Shown: positions 52,607 through 61,343 of the stretch, piece after piece
Numbering within the stretch: the stretch's first letter is position 1
How the letters are laid out: each line of letters begins with the position of its first letter
NCBI RefSeq assembly: GCF_019218755.1
Contig: NZ_JAHUWZ010000014.1
Location: 1 to 61,343 of the forward strand
Direction of reading: 5' to 3'
DNA length: 61,343 nt
Origin: Acidovorax sp. sif1233
GTDB taxonomy: Bacteria; Pseudomonadota; Gammaproteobacteria; Burkholderiales; Burkholderiaceae_C
The notes under the pieces: model-generated
What the model saw: the letters and a program-made list of their open reading frames with translations, nothing else
What the model was told of the DNA's origin: nothing
Databases searched by the model: none
Position numbers and translations under genes: made by a program

Positions 52607-52636
52607 AAAAAAGCCGGTCCACAGAACCGGCTTTTT
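52607..52636 (+). terminator. Bidirectional terminator
   Basis: AAAAAAGCCGGT-N7-ACCGGCTTTTT lies between two convergent genes and has T-runs in both directions. Confidence 0.9.
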
Positions 52637-52679
52637 CATGGGCCCGCGCGGCGCTCCGCCGCATGCGGGAGAGAAGGGC

Positions 52680-53558
52680 CTACTTGGCGGCCGCGGCCAT
52701 GAACTCGACGGCGGCACGCAGATCGGCATCCGACGCCTGAGCGGCGCCACCGCGGGGAGGCATCGCACCCTTGCCCTTGGCCACGCTGTTGTACAGCGCA
52801 TCGATGCCGGCAGGCAGGCGGGCCGACCAGGCGGCCTTGTCACCAAACTTGGGGGCGCCGGCCACGCCAGCCGCGTGGCACACCTGGCACGCCTGCTTGT
52901 ACAGGGCTTCGCCAGCGCCAGCGCCTGCGGCGGCAGCGGCCACAGGAGCGGGCGCTGCTGCTGCAGCAGCAGGAGCGGCTTCGGCAGCGGGCGCTGCTGC
53001 GGCCGCCGTAGCGGCAGGGGCTGCGGACGCGGCGTCGGCGGCAGCCGCGGGGGCTGCTCCGGCGGGTGCCGCGGGTTCCGCGAACTTGGCGCCGGCGGCG
53101 TTGGCCATGTATGCGACGGCCCGCGCGATTTCGGTGTCGTTGAAGTCGCCGCCGCCTTGCGGCGCCATGGCGCCCTTGCCCTTCAGCGCGGATTGGACCA
53201 GCGCTTCAAAGCCGGTCTTGATGCGGGCCGACCAGGCAGCGGCGTCCGAGAACTTGGGAGCCCCCGCGGCGCCTGTGGCATGGCAGGCCGCGCACTGGCC
53301 CTTGTAGACGTCTTCGCCGCTTCGCAGGGGGCGGTTGGCATCGCGGATTTCGACCATGCCCACCTTCTGGATGCGCTCGGCAATGGCCTTCTCGGGATTG
53401 GCTGCGCCAGCGGCCGGCTTGTCGGCCGACGTGACATACAGGACCAAGCCAATGATGGCAAAGATCGGAATCACAAACGAGAAAAGTACCGCGACCAGCA
53501 ACTGCTTGGGGTTCTTGATCGGGCCGGTATGGGCTTCTTCGTGGTGGTTGTCGCTCAT
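52680..53558 (-). CDS. Membrane-anchored di-haem cytochrome c (c5-type)
   Basis: 292 residues. One membrane span (about 20-42) is followed by two cytochrome c domains with CAACH and CQVCH. Each has an axial Met region (KGAMAPQGGG and KGAMPPRGGA). An Ala/Pro-rich linker of about 60 residues joins them. Such c5-type proteins pass electrons to terminal oxidases. It stands alone between a terminator and the efflux operon. Confidence 0.92.
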   Translation of the reverse strand: MSDNHHEEAHTGPIKNPKQLLVAVLFSFVIPIFAIIGLVLYVTSADKPAAGAANPEKAIAERIQKVGMVEIRDANRPLRSGEDVYKGQCAACHATGAAGAPKFSDAAAWSARIKTGFEALVQSALKGKGAMAPQGGGDFNDTEIARAVAYMANAAGAKFAEPAAPAGAAPAAAADAASAAPAATAAAAAPAAEAAPAAAAAAPAPVAAAAAGAGAGEALYKQACQVCHAAGVAGAPKFGDKAAWSARLPAGIDALYNSVAKGKGAMPPRGGAAQASDADLRAAVEFMAAAAK

Positions 53559-53604
53559 GACGTCCTCAGGGTGTATCGGGGGGCTTTGATGAAATCAACC
53601 CTCA

Positions 53605-53610
53605 ATTATA
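53605..53610 (-). promoter_or_regulatory. Candidate -10 box of the di-haem cytochrome gene
   Basis: TATAAT on the minus strand, about 50 bases before the start codon. No good -35 box is seen. The rest of 53559-53730 holds nothing I can name. Confidence 0.4.
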
Positions 53611-53730
53611 TCTGCGGGGCTGGTGCCTCCCCGTGAGCATCGCACAGGCGCCGCGCCAGATGCGCGAGACAGCCCGCGCGCGCCGCCACCCTGCGGTGCG
53701 GGCGCGCGTGGCCTGGCGCCGCCGTGCGCG

Positions 53731-55158
53731 TCAGGACGGATTGCCCGCCACCGCCGCGGCTTCGGGCGCGCCGCCGCCCAGGGCCTTGTACAGCGCCACC
53801 TGGTTTTGCAGCTGCGCGAGCTTGACCTGCACGACGGCCTGCTGCGTGGCGAACAGGGAACGCTGGGCGTCCAGCAGGTCCAGGTAGCTCGATACGCCGT
53901 TGCGGTAGCGCAGATCGGCTAGCTGCAGCCGCGCGCCTTCCGCCTGGGCCTGCAGTTGCTGGGCCTCGGCCTGCTCACCCAGGGTGGCCTGGCCCGCCAG
54001 CGCATCCGAGACTTCGCGGAAGGCCGTCTGGATGGCCTTTTCGTATTGCGCGATGGCGATGCCCCGCCCGGCTTGCGCACTCTCGAGGTTGGCCTGGTTG
54101 CGGCCCGCGTCGAAGATGGGCAGCAGCAGGGACGGCGCGATCGTGAACCCCCACGAGCCGCTCTTGAACAGGCCCGACAGTTCGCCGCTGGCGGTGCCTG
54201 CCTGGGCCGTGAGCGATATGCGCGGGAAGAACGCGGCCCGCGCCGCGCCGATGTTCGCGTTGGCTGCGATCAGCTGCTGCTCTGCCTGGCGGATGTCGGG
54301 GCGGCGCGTCAGCAGTTCGGACGGCAGGCCCGCGGGCAACTGCGCCATGGCGGGCGCAGCGGCCAGCCGGCTGCCCGTGAGGCTGGCGCGGATGTCGTCG
54401 GGCAGGGACTGTCCGAGCAGCAGGGCCAAGGCGTTCTCGTCCAGCGCGCGCTGGCGCTGCTGCTGCGCCAGGGTGGCGCGTGCCGCCTGGGTCAGGGACT
54501 CTGCCTGGCGGAAGTCCAGCTCCGAGGCCACGCCCGCGTCCAGCCGCATGCGCGTGAGGCGCACCGATTCCTCGCGCGACGCGAGGGTCTGGCGCGACAG
54601 GTCCAGCAGCTCCTCGTCGGCCAGCAGGTTCAGCCAGCCGTTGGCCACGGCGGCCACCAGGCTGACCTGCGCCGCATTGCGGCCCTCTTCGGTGGCAAGG
54701 TACTGCGCGAGCGCCTGCTCCTTGAGGCTGGCGATGCGGCCGAAGAAGTCGATCTCCCAGGCCGAAACCGCAAGTCCGACGCTGAACGAGTTGGTCAGGT
54801 CGCCCGTGCCCGCGGCCGGTGCGCGGCTGGCGTTGGCCGCCAGGCCCACGCCCGGGTACAGGTCGGCCCGGCGCACCTGGAACGTGGCGCGTGCCTGTTC
54901 GATGTTGAGCACGGCCACGCGCAGATCGCGGTTGTTGGCCAGCGCGGCTTCGATGAGCTGGCGCAGCCGGGGTTCGGCGAAATAGTCCTGCCAGGGGGCC
55001 GCGGCCTCAGCGCCCTGCGTGGTGCCACTGGCGGAAGCCGCCGTGGTGTACGTGGCCGGTACGGGGGGCGCGGGTCGCTCGTAGACGGGGATGAACGAGC
55101 AGCCGGCCAGCAGCGCTGCCGCTGCCAGTGCGATGGAGGTGCTGCGGTGATTAGTCAT
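53731..55158 (-). CDS. oprM: RND efflux outer membrane lipoprotein (OprM/NodT family)
   Basis: 475 residues. The signal ends LLAGC, a lipobox. Two outer-membrane-efflux repeats follow, with LAVSAWEIDFFGRIASLKEQ and LLTRRPDIRQAEQQLIAANA, then ISLTAQAGTASGELSGLFKS. It is the outer membrane channel of the pump. The ATG at 55158 has AGGAG upstream and overlaps the end of the acrB-like gene by eight bases; an in-frame TTG three codons earlier is less likely. Confidence 0.92.
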   Translation of the reverse strand: MTNHRSTSIALAAAALLAGCSFIPVYERPAPPVPATYTTAASASGTTQGAEAAAPWQDYFAEPRLRQLIEAALANNRDLRVAVLNIEQARATFQVRRADLYPGVGLAANASRAPAAGTGDLTNSFSVGLAVSAWEIDFFGRIASLKEQALAQYLATEEGRNAAQVSLVAAVANGWLNLLADEELLDLSRQTLASREESVRLTRMRLDAGVASELDFRQAESLTQAARATLAQQQRQRALDENALALLLGQSLPDDIRASLTGSRLAAAPAMAQLPAGLPSELLTRRPDIRQAEQQLIAANANIGAARAAFFPRISLTAQAGTASGELSGLFKSGSWGFTIAPSLLLPIFDAGRNQANLESAQAGRGIAIAQYEKAIQTAFREVSDALAGQATLGEQAEAQQLQAQAEGARLQLADLRYRNGVSSYLDLLDAQRSLFATQQAVVQVKLAQLQNQVALYKALGGGAPEAAAVAGNPS

Positions 55159-58100
55159 GGGTTCCAACTCCTGCTTCTTCTGCGTGGCGGCGGTTCATTT
55201 CCTGCTGGCGCGCGCTGCCCTTGAACAGGCTGCGGACCACCACGAAGAACACGGGCACGAAGAACACGGCCAGTGCCGTGCCCGTGATCATTCCGCCCAG
55301 CACGCCCGTGCCGATGGCGCGCTGGCTGGCCGAGCCCGCGCCCGACGCGATGGCCAGCGGCAGCACGCCCAGGCCGAATGCCATCGAGGTCATCACGATG
55401 GGGCGGAACCGCAGGTGCGCGGCCGCCAGCGCCGACTCGATCACGCCCTTGCCCTGGGCCTGAAGGTCCTTGGCAAATTCGATGATCAGGATGGCGTTCT
55501 TCGCCGACAGGCCGATGATGGTGATCAGGCCCACCTGGAAGTACACGTCATTGGCATAGCCCCGCAGCAGGGTCGCCAGCAGCACGCCCAGCACGCCCAG
55601 GGGCACCACCAGGATCACGGCCAGCGGAATCGACCAGCTTTCGTACAGCGCGGCCAGGCACAGGAACACGGCCAGGATGGCAAAGCTGTAGAGGATCAGC
55701 GACTGGGAGCCCGCCAGCTTTTCTTCGCGCGACTGGCCGGTCCATTCAAAGCCGAAGCCTGCGGGCAGCTGGCCCGCGAGCTTTTCCATCTCGGCCATGG
55801 CGGCGCCCGTGCTGAAACCGGGGGCTGGCGAGCCCGAGATCCGCATGGCGGGATAGCCGTTGTAGCGCACCGTCTGCTGCGCGCCATTGACCCAGCGGGT
55901 GGTGGCGAAGGCAGAGAGCGGCACCGGCTTGCCCTGGCTGTTGGCGGCGTTGATCTTCAGCAGATCGTCGGGCTGCATGCGCGAAGGCGCGTCGGCCTGC
56001 ACGACCACGCGCTGGAGGCGGCCCTGGTTCGGGAAGTCGTTCACATAGCTCGAGCCCAGCGCGGTCGACAGCGCGGAGTTGATGGCATCGAACGGCACGC
56101 CCAGGGCGTTGGCCTTGTCGCGGTCGATGTCGATCTGCAGCTGTGGCGCGTCTTCCAGGCCGTCCGGGCGCACCTGCGTGAGCACCTTGCTTTGCGAGGC
56201 CATGCCCAGCAGCTGATTGCGTGCCTTCACGAGCGCCTCGTGGCCGGCGCCTCCGCGGTCCTGCAGGCGGAACGTGAAGCCGCTGGCATTGCCCAGCTCG
56301 GGAATGGGAGGCGGGCTCAGCGGGAAGATGAACGCATCGCGGATTCCCATCAGGCCGCCGAAGGCCCGGTTGGCAACGTCCTGCGCCGATTGGCCCGGGC
56401 CGTGGCGTTCGCTCCAGTCCTTCAAGGTCACGAAGGCAAGGGCGGCGTTCTGCCCCTGGCCGGAGAAGCTGAAGCCCAGCACGCCCACCATGCTCTGCAC
56501 TTCGGGCTGCTTGAGAATGAACTCCTCGACCTGCTGCATCACGGCCAGCGTGCGCTCCTGCGTCGCGCCGGGGGGCAGCTGCACGTTGACGATGATGTTG
56601 CCCTGGTCTTCGCTGGGCAGGAACGAGGTGGGCAGGCGCATGTACACCACGGCGACGGCGCCAATGATGGCGGCGTAGATGACGAGGTAGCGTGCTGCCC
56701 GCTTGAGCATGCGCGCCACGAAGCCTTCATAGCCCTTGGCGGTGCGCGAAAAGCCGCGATTGAACCAGCCGAAGAAACCGGTTTTCTCGTGGTGGTGCCC
56801 GGCTTCCACGGGCTTGAGCAGCGTGGCGCACAGGGCCGGCGTGAGCGACAGGGCCATGAAGGCGGAAAAGCCGATGGAGGCCACCATCACTGCCGAGAAC
56901 TGGCGGTAGATGTTGCCCGTGGAGCCCGCGAAGAAGGCCAGCGGCACGAACACCGAGATCAGCACCACGGTCACGCCGATGATGGCGCCCGAGATCTGGC
57001 GCATGGCCTTGCGCGTCGCCTCGAGCGGGGACAGTCCTTCCTCGCTCATGATGCGTTCGACGTTTTCCACCACCACGATGGCATCGTCCACCACGATGCC
57101 GATCACCAGCACCATGCCGAACATGGTCAGCACGTTGATCGAGAAGCCCAGCGCCAGCAGCGTGGCGAAGGTGCCCAGCAGAGCGATCGGCACCACGATG
57201 GTGGGGATGATGGTGTAGCGCCAGTTCTGCAGGAACAGGAACATCACCAGGAACACCAGCGCCACCGCTTCCAGCAGGGTCTCGGCCACCTGCTTGATGG
57301 AGATGTCCACGAAGCGCGAGCTGTCGTAGGGAATGCTCCAGCTCATGCCTTCGGGGAAGTAGCGCGAGAGCTCATTCATCTTGGTGCGCACGGCTTTCGC
57401 GGCTTCCAGGGCATTGCCGCTGGGCGACAGCTGGACGCCAATGCCCACGGCGGGCTTGCCGTTCAGTCGCGCGGCCGTGGCGTAGGCCTGGCCCCCCAGC
57501 TCCACGCGCGCCACGTCCTTGATGCGCACGGTGGAGCCGTCGGTGTTGGCGCGCAGCACGATGTTGCCGAACTGCTCCACGCTGGAGAGCTGGCCGTTGA
57601 CCACCACCGTGGCCGCAATCCCCTGGCCCGCGATGTTGGGCAGGTCGCCGATCGTGCCGCTGGCCACCTGGGCGTTCTGGGCGCGGATGGCGGCGGTGAT
57701 TTCGGCGGCCGAAAGGTTGAAGCTCACCATCTTGGCGGGGTCGATCCAGATGCGCATGGCGCGTTCCGTGCCGAACAGCTGTGCCTGGCCGATGCCCTGC
57801 AGCCGCTGCAGCTCGGGGACGATGTTGCGCGACGCGTAGTCGCCCAGGGCCACCGTGTCCGTCGCCGGGTTGGTCGACGAGAGCATGGTGAACAGCAGGA
57901 AGTTGGAGCGCGATTTGTCCACGCGCACGCCCTGTTGTGTCACGGCCGAGGGCAGCCGCGGCGTGGCGCGCGAGAGGCGGTTCTGCACATCCACCTGGGC
58001 CAGATCGGCATTGGTGCCGGGCTGGAAGCTCAGCGTGATGCTGCCGGAGCCGTCGGCCTGGGCGACGGATTCCATGTAGATCAGCCCCGGTGATCCGTTC

Positions 58101-58306
58101 ATCTCGCGCTCGATGACCGACAGCACGCTGTCTTCGAGCGTTTGCGCGGATGCGCCCGGATAGGCCGCGTTGATGACGATGGCTGGCGGAGCCACCGGTG
58201 GGTACTGCGCGATGGGCAGCTGCGTGATCGCCACGCCGCCCATCACCATGATGAACAGGGCGATCACCCATGCAAAGATGGGTCGGTCGATAAAGAACTT
58301 GGCCAT
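55151..58306 (-). CDS. acrB: RND efflux pump, HAE1 (AcrB/MexB) family
   Basis: 1051 residues, the usual length. The start FFIDRPIFAWVIALFIMVMG, the proton-relay Asp pair in GIVVDDAIVVVENVERIM, and IGLSAKNAILIIEFAKD in the second half mark the family. It takes drugs, solvents or dyes from the inner membrane and periplasm and drives them out with the proton gradient. It follows the acrA-like gene by 13 bases. Confidence 0.95.
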   Translation of the reverse strand: MAKFFIDRPIFAWVIALFIMVMGGVAITQLPIAQYPPVAPPAIVINAAYPGASAQTLEDSVLSVIEREMNGSPGLIYMESVAQADGSGSITLSFQPGTNADLAQVDVQNRLSRATPRLPSAVTQQGVRVDKSRSNFLLFTMLSSTNPATDTVALGDYASRNIVPELQRLQGIGQAQLFGTERAMRIWIDPAKMVSFNLSAAEITAAIRAQNAQVASGTIGDLPNIAGQGIAATVVVNGQLSSVEQFGNIVLRANTDGSTVRIKDVARVELGGQAYATAARLNGKPAVGIGVQLSPSGNALEAAKAVRTKMNELSRYFPEGMSWSIPYDSSRFVDISIKQVAETLLEAVALVFLVMFLFLQNWRYTIIPTIVVPIALLGTFATLLALGFSINVLTMFGMVLVIGIVVDDAIVVVENVERIMSEEGLSPLEATRKAMRQISGAIIGVTVVLISVFVPLAFFAGSTGNIYRQFSAVMVASIGFSAFMALSLTPALCATLLKPVEAGHHHEKTGFFGWFNRGFSRTAKGYEGFVARMLKRAARYLVIYAAIIGAVAVVYMRLPTSFLPSEDQGNIIVNVQLPPGATQERTLAVMQQVEEFILKQPEVQSMVGVLGFSFSGQGQNAALAFVTLKDWSERHGPGQSAQDVANRAFGGLMGIRDAFIFPLSPPPIPELGNASGFTFRLQDRGGAGHEALVKARNQLLGMASQSKVLTQVRPDGLEDAPQLQIDIDRDKANALGVPFDAINSALSTALGSSYVNDFPNQGRLQRVVVQADAPSRMQPDDLLKINAANSQGKPVPLSAFATTRWVNGAQQTVRYNGYPAMRISGSPAPGFSTGAAMAEMEKLAGQLPAGFGFEWTGQSREEKLAGSQSLILYSFAILAVFLCLAALYESWSIPLAVILVVPLGVLGVLLATLLRGYANDVYFQVGLITIIGLSAKNAILIIEFAKDLQAQGKGVIESALAAAHLRFRPIVMTSMAFGLGVLPLAIASGAGSASQRAIGTGVLGGMITGTALAVFFVPVFFVVVRSLFKGSARQQEMNRRHAEEAGVGTHD

Positions 58307-58319
58307 GCTGGGGTGCCCT

Positions 58320-59612
58320 TTATGGCTTCGACGAAGACGCGGCAGAAGCGGCGGGTGCCGCAGGTGCTGCTGCTGCGGCCGGCGACGAGGGCGCCGCGGA
58401 TGGAGCTCCCGGCGCTTGCCATGGAACCGGCTTCACCGGCGTGCCGGGCGGCAGCATCTGCAGCTTCTGGAAGCCGTCCACCATGACCTTCTCGCCAGCC
58501 TTCAGCCCGTCGAGAACCACCCAGCGGTTGTTCTGGGCCGCGCTGACCTTGATGGGGCGCTGGGACACTTTGCCGTCCTCGCCCACCACGCTGACCGTGT
58601 CACCCTGCTGGGTGCGCGTGACAGCCTGCTGGGGCAGGGTGATGGCATTGCTGGCCTGGGCCTGTTCGATGCGCACGCGCAGGTACAGGCCGGGCAGCAG
58701 CTCTCCCTTGGGGTTGGGAACTTCCGCGCGCAGCGTGACCTGTCCCGTGGTGGCGTCCACCGACAGGTCGGTGAACAGCAGCTTGCCGGTCTGGGCGTAT
58801 TCCGATCCGTCGCCCAGGACGAGCTTGACGCTGGCGGCCTCGGTGCCGCCGGCGCGCTTGAACTGGCCGCTTTCCATGGCACGGCGCAGCTGGAAGACAT
58901 CGCTGGCCGATTGGGTGAAGTTCACGTACACCGGGTCGATCTGCTGCACGACGGCCAGGGCAGTGGCTTCTCCCTGCCCGACCAATGCACCTTCCGTGAC
59001 CAGCGCCCGCCCGATGCGGCCCGATATGGGGGATGTCACGCTGGCATAGCCAAGGTTGATGTCGGCGGTGCGCACCGACGCCCTGGCGGCGGCCACGTCT
59101 GCCTGGGCCTGCTTTTCGGCGGCTTCCGCATTGACGAAGTCCTGCTTGCTGATGGCATTGGCGCTCACGAGCGGGCGGTAGCGTTCCACCTGGGCGCTGG
59201 CCTGCGCGAGGTTGGCCTGGGCCTTGGCGAGGCTGGCGCGGGCGCTTTCCGACGCTGCCGCGTACGGGGCAGAGTCAATGCGAAAGAGTGGCTGGCCTGC
59301 CTTCACGTCGCTGCCCTCCTTGAAAAGGCGCTGCTGCAGGATGCCCGCAGCCCGGGCGCGCACCTGGGCGACGCGGGAAGCTTCCACGCGGCCCGGCAAT
59401 TCGGTGATCAGCCCCACATCGCCGGGCGTTGCGGTGACAACCCCAACCTCGACGGGGGGCATCTGCTGCCCGCCGGCTGGGGCTTGGCCGTCGCTTTTGC
59501 CGCAGGCAGCCAGCAACACCGCCGCTGCGGTGGCTGCGACCAGGGAGATGGCCTTGTGGGTTGTAGAGGCGCGAAAGGAGGGAATGGCAGATGCGTCACG
59601 CGGTGTGGGCAT
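58320..59612 (-). CDS. acrA: RND efflux periplasmic adaptor (AcrA/MexA family)
   Basis: 430 residues. A signal ending AVLLAAC (lipobox) is followed by a beta-barrel and lipoyl part (TELPGRVEASRVAQVRARAA), a helical hairpin (about 110-180), and the RPIKVSAAQNNRWVVLDGLK end. A Pro/Ala/Ser-rich tail closes it. The ATG at 59612 has AAGGAC upstream. Its promoter overlaps the operator at 59711. Confidence 0.94.
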   Translation of the reverse strand: MPTPRDASAIPSFRASTTHKAISLVAATAAAVLLAACGKSDGQAPAGGQQMPPVEVGVVTATPGDVGLITELPGRVEASRVAQVRARAAGILQQRLFKEGSDVKAGQPLFRIDSAPYAAASESARASLAKAQANLAQASAQVERYRPLVSANAISKQDFVNAEAAEKQAQADVAAARASVRTADINLGYASVTSPISGRIGRALVTEGALVGQGEATALAVVQQIDPVYVNFTQSASDVFQLRRAMESGQFKRAGGTEAASVKLVLGDGSEYAQTGKLLFTDLSVDATTGQVTLRAEVPNPKGELLPGLYLRVRIEQAQASNAITLPQQAVTRTQQGDTVSVVGEDGKVSQRPIKVSAAQNNRWVVLDGLKAGEKVMVDGFQKLQMLPPGTPVKPVPWQAPGAPSAAPSSPAAAAAPAAPAASAASSSKP

Positions 59613-59710
59613 GGGAGTCCTTTTGATTGGCGTCAAGGAATTGGGTTGTAGGGGAAAGGGCCGCTGGCTGGAAGCGCCCCAAGATGAGAGCCCGACAAAA
59701 TAAGTGCGCG

Positions 59711-59738
59711 ATTATACATACAAACATGAATGTATAAT
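59711..59738. promoter_or_regulatory. acrO: Operator of the AcrR/TtgR type with overlapping promoters
   Basis: ATTATACAT-N10-ATGTATAAT is a 9-bp perfect inverted repeat. The core TACATACAAACATGAATGTA is close to the AcrR operator of E. coli (TACATACATT-type half with GAATGTA). Each arm holds a TATAAT hexamer facing outward, so a bound repressor should block both the pump and its own gene. Confidence 0.8.
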
Positions 59739-59807
59739 TGCGACCGCCGGATGTCTTGGTGCATCCGGCCGGTGACTAGGCATTGAGAACGAGGAGACAT
59801 ACACCCC

Positions 59808-60467
59808 ATGGCGCGTCGAACCAAAGAGGATGCAATTGCCACGCGCAACAGCCTGATAGATGCCGCGGAGCAGGTCTTCCGGGAGAAGGGGGTTTCGCGT
59901 GCTTCCCTGAGCGATATCGCGCAGGCTGCGGGGGCGACGCGGGGGGCGATCTACTGGCATTTCAAGGACAAGGTGGACCTCTTCAGTGCCATGATGGACC
60001 GGGTGACCCTTCCGCTCGAGCAGGGCTATGGGGAATTCGAGTGCAGCACCTGTCCGGATCCGGTGCAGCGGCTGCGTGCGGTGATGGCGCTTGTGCTGCG
60101 CAGCGTGGCCTCTGACGAGCGGACGCGCCGGGTTTTCGAGATTGCGCTCTACAAGGTGGAATATGTGAGCGAGCTCGTGGGGGTGCGTGATCGTCACGTG
60201 GCTGCGTCGGATGGTTTCACCCGCCAGTTGGCGCGCGACTTCGAGCTGGCTGCGCAGTTGCAAGGGGTCGTCTTGCCAATGACGCCCATGGAGGCGGCCG
60301 TGGGCTTGCATGCCTTGTTCGATGGGCTCATCCGCAACTGGATCCTGGGCGAAGGCGGCTTCGATCTGGTGGGTGTCGGCGGGGTGAGTACCGATGCCTT
60401 TCTTGTGGGGTTGGGCCTGGCATTGCCAGGGGTTGTTGATGCCCAGGATTGCCGTGTTGTGCCCTAG
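59808..60467 (+). CDS. acrR: TetR-family repressor of the efflux pump (AcrR/TtgR type)
   Basis: 219 residues. The N-terminal helix-turn-helix reads ASLSDIAQAAGATRGAIYWH, followed by FKDKVDLFSAMMDR, typical of AcrR and TtgR. The C-terminal ligand domain is of usual length. Divergent from the acrA-like gene over a shared operator, so it most likely represses pump and self until a drug binds. Confidence 0.93.
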   Translation: MARRTKEDAIATRNSLIDAAEQVFREKGVSRASLSDIAQAAGATRGAIYWHFKDKVDLFSAMMDRVTLPLEQGYGEFECSTCPDPVQRLRAVMALVLRSVASDERTRRVFEIALYKVEYVSELVGVRDRHVAASDGFTRQLARDFELAAQLQGVVLPMTPMEAAVGLHALFDGLIRNWILGEGGFDLVGVGGVSTDAFLVGLGLALPGVVDAQDCRVVP

Positions 60468-60568
60468 TGCGTCTGTGGGTGCTCGTGTTGGTTGTGGTGC
60501 ATCGGGGTAGTGTGCGTTTGCTGGCGGCGGTTGCATGCGATAATCCGAGGCTGTGCCAGTTCGGTCGT

Positions 60569-60644
60569 GCGGCTGTAGCTCAGTGGATAGAGTATTGGCC
60601 TCCGAAGCCAAGGGTCGTGGGTTCGATCCCCGCCAGCCGCACCA
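60569..60644 (+). tRNA. tRNA-Arg (anticodon CCG)
   Basis: The acceptor arms GCGGCTG and CAGCCGC pair fully, the anticodon loop CTCCGAA gives CCG (60602-60604), GGTTCGATCCC forms the T arm, and CCA is encoded. A possible promoter (GATAAT at 60539) lies upstream. Confidence 0.95.
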
Positions 60645-60724
60645 ATGACGCGTGCAATCCAGGGAATGTGTCTCTTCGGGTGATCCTGCGGGGCTGCTAA
60701 TTTCTCCGTGTTGCAAAAAACTAG

Positions 60725-60733
60725 TGCTATAAT
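60725..60733 (+). promoter_or_regulatory. Extended -10 promoter of the tRNA-tuf operon
   Basis: TGCTATAAT is a full extended -10 box, 13 bases before tRNA-Tyr, so transcription should start only a few bases upstream of the tRNA. The -35 region is weak, as is common with extended -10 promoters. Confidence 0.65.
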
Positions 60734-60745
60734 TCGAAATTCTCC

Positions 60746-60831
60746 GGAGGGGTGCCCGAGTGGCTAAAGGGGGCAGACTGTAAATCTGTTGGCTTACGCC
60801 TACACTGGTTCGAATCCAGTCCCCTCCACCA
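60746..60831 (+). tRNA. tRNA-Tyr (anticodon GTA)
   Basis: A class II tRNA with a long variable arm. GGAGGGG pairs with CCCCTCC, the anticodon loop CTGTAAA gives GTA (60780-60782), and CCA is encoded. Confidence 0.96.
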
Positions 60832-60907
60832 GTGAGAGAGTAGTGTTGAGAGTGATGTTCGGTTTTGCTTGATTGCAAGGCTGGGCGCGCAGAGGCTGTT
60901 GGCCGAT

Positions 60908-60981
60908 GCGGGAGTAGTTCAATGGTAGAACCCTAGCCTTCCAAGCTAATGACGCGGGTTCGATTCCCGTCTCCCGCTCCA
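60908..60981 (+). tRNA. tRNA-Gly (anticodon TCC)
   Basis: GCGGGAG pairs with CTCCCGC, the anticodon loop CTTCCAA gives TCC (60940-60942), the T arm is GGGTTCGATTCCC, and CCA is encoded. Confidence 0.96.
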
Positions 60982-61043
60982 TTGCTCGCTTGTGCTGGTT
61001 TGTTGAGTTAGAGATTTTGATGTTGTGCGAGCGGCATCAAGTT

Positions 61044-61118
<75 letters not shown>

Positions 61119-61192
61119 CTTTCAGGTGCGTCCGATTCTGGTTGCGCCGAGATCCTGTCGTATTGGTATAGATTTTTTTCGGAGTCGGAAAA

Positions 61193-61343
61193 ATGGCAAA
61201 AGGAAAGTTCGAGCGCACCAAGCCTCACGTCAACGTGGGCACGATCGGCCACGTGGACCATGGCAAGACGACGCTGACGGCGGCCATCGCCACCGTGCTG
61301 TCCGCCAAGTTCGGCGGCGAAGCCAAGGCATACGACCAGATCG
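61193..61343 (+). CDS. tuf: Elongation factor Tu, N-terminal end (partial)
   Basis: The first 50 residues are read, starting MAKGKFERTKPHVNVGTIGH and holding the GTP P-loop GHVDHGKT. It is cut by the window edge. A GGAG site precedes the ATG. It is the second tuf copy and is linked to the tRNA cluster. Confidence 0.97.
   Translation, partial: MAKGKFERTKPHVNVGTIGHVDHGKTTLTAAIATVLSAKFGGEAKAYDQI

Noticed and set aside
55157..58093. A plus-strand frame of 978 codons over the RND pump gene
   Set aside because: Opposite strand to a full-length HAE1 pump; product is His/Arg/Gln-rich with no motif.

Overview
The window looks like a high-GC betaproteobacterial chromosome, most likely family Comamonadaceae (Acidovorax-like). 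The grounds are the S10 ribosomal and atp operons in betaproteobacterial form, the tRNA-Tyr/Gly/Thr-tuf cluster, the EIIA/HPr/EI phosphotransferase set without sugar permeases, and a dispersed intergenic repeat of a kind I associate with that family. No organism name can be read from the sequence itself. The window starts in the 3' end of one tuf gene and ends in the 5' end of a second tuf gene. I see no insertion sequence, prophage, integrase or CRISPR array.

Layout. 1-5560: tuf 3' end and the S10 operon (rpsJ, rplC-D-W-B, rpsS, rplV, rpsC, rplP, rpmC, rpsQ), closed by a terminator. The spc operon that usually follows is absent. 5.7-9.6 kb: peroxiredoxin, GNAT acetyltransferase, cytochrome b561-type protein, cytochrome c', TlpA-like thioredoxin, lipoprotein. 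9.6-13.3 kb: MFS transporter overlapping a regulatory-type PTS operon (EIIA-Man, HPr, EI). 13.4-17.2 kb: MFS transporter, methyltransferase, EamA transporter, AraC regulator. 17.3-36.3 kb: a complete Lap-type adhesin system. 36.3-38.4 kb: lipA, lipB and a YbeD-family gene. 38.7-45.9 kb: atpIBEFHAGDC. 46-53.6 kb: VOC protein, a tandem pair of small exported proteins, two TPM-domain proteins with lemA, an NTF2-like protein, a YheT-type hydrolase, and a di-haem cytochrome c. 53.7-60.5 kb: RND efflux operon with divergent AcrR/TtgR-type repressor. 60.5-61.3 kb: tRNA-Arg, -Tyr, -Gly, -Thr and tuf.

The most interesting system is the adhesin locus. LapB-like ATPase and LapC-like fusion protein are followed by a LuxR-type regulator with a degenerate receiver domain, a 76-residue protein of unknown function, and a 3280-residue RTX adhesin. 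The adhesin begins with a retention module ending in a TAAG site, which is where the LapG protease cuts LapA. On the other strand lie LapD (degenerate GGDEF and EAL domains, a c-di-GMP receptor) and LapG (Cys-His-Asp protease), then a TolC-like LapE on the plus strand. Together they should secrete the adhesin, hold it in the outer membrane while c-di-GMP is high, and release it when c-di-GMP falls. The LuxR-type regulator, the small protein and a cluster of inverted repeats just before lapA are the parts I cannot match to the classic Pseudomonas system.

The second notable signal is a repeat of about 50 bp with two hairpins, present in at least seven copies. Most copies sit just after stop codons. 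One copy supplies the first 17 codons, and so most of the signal peptide, of a TPM-domain protein. Another supplies the start codon of a hydrolase gene.
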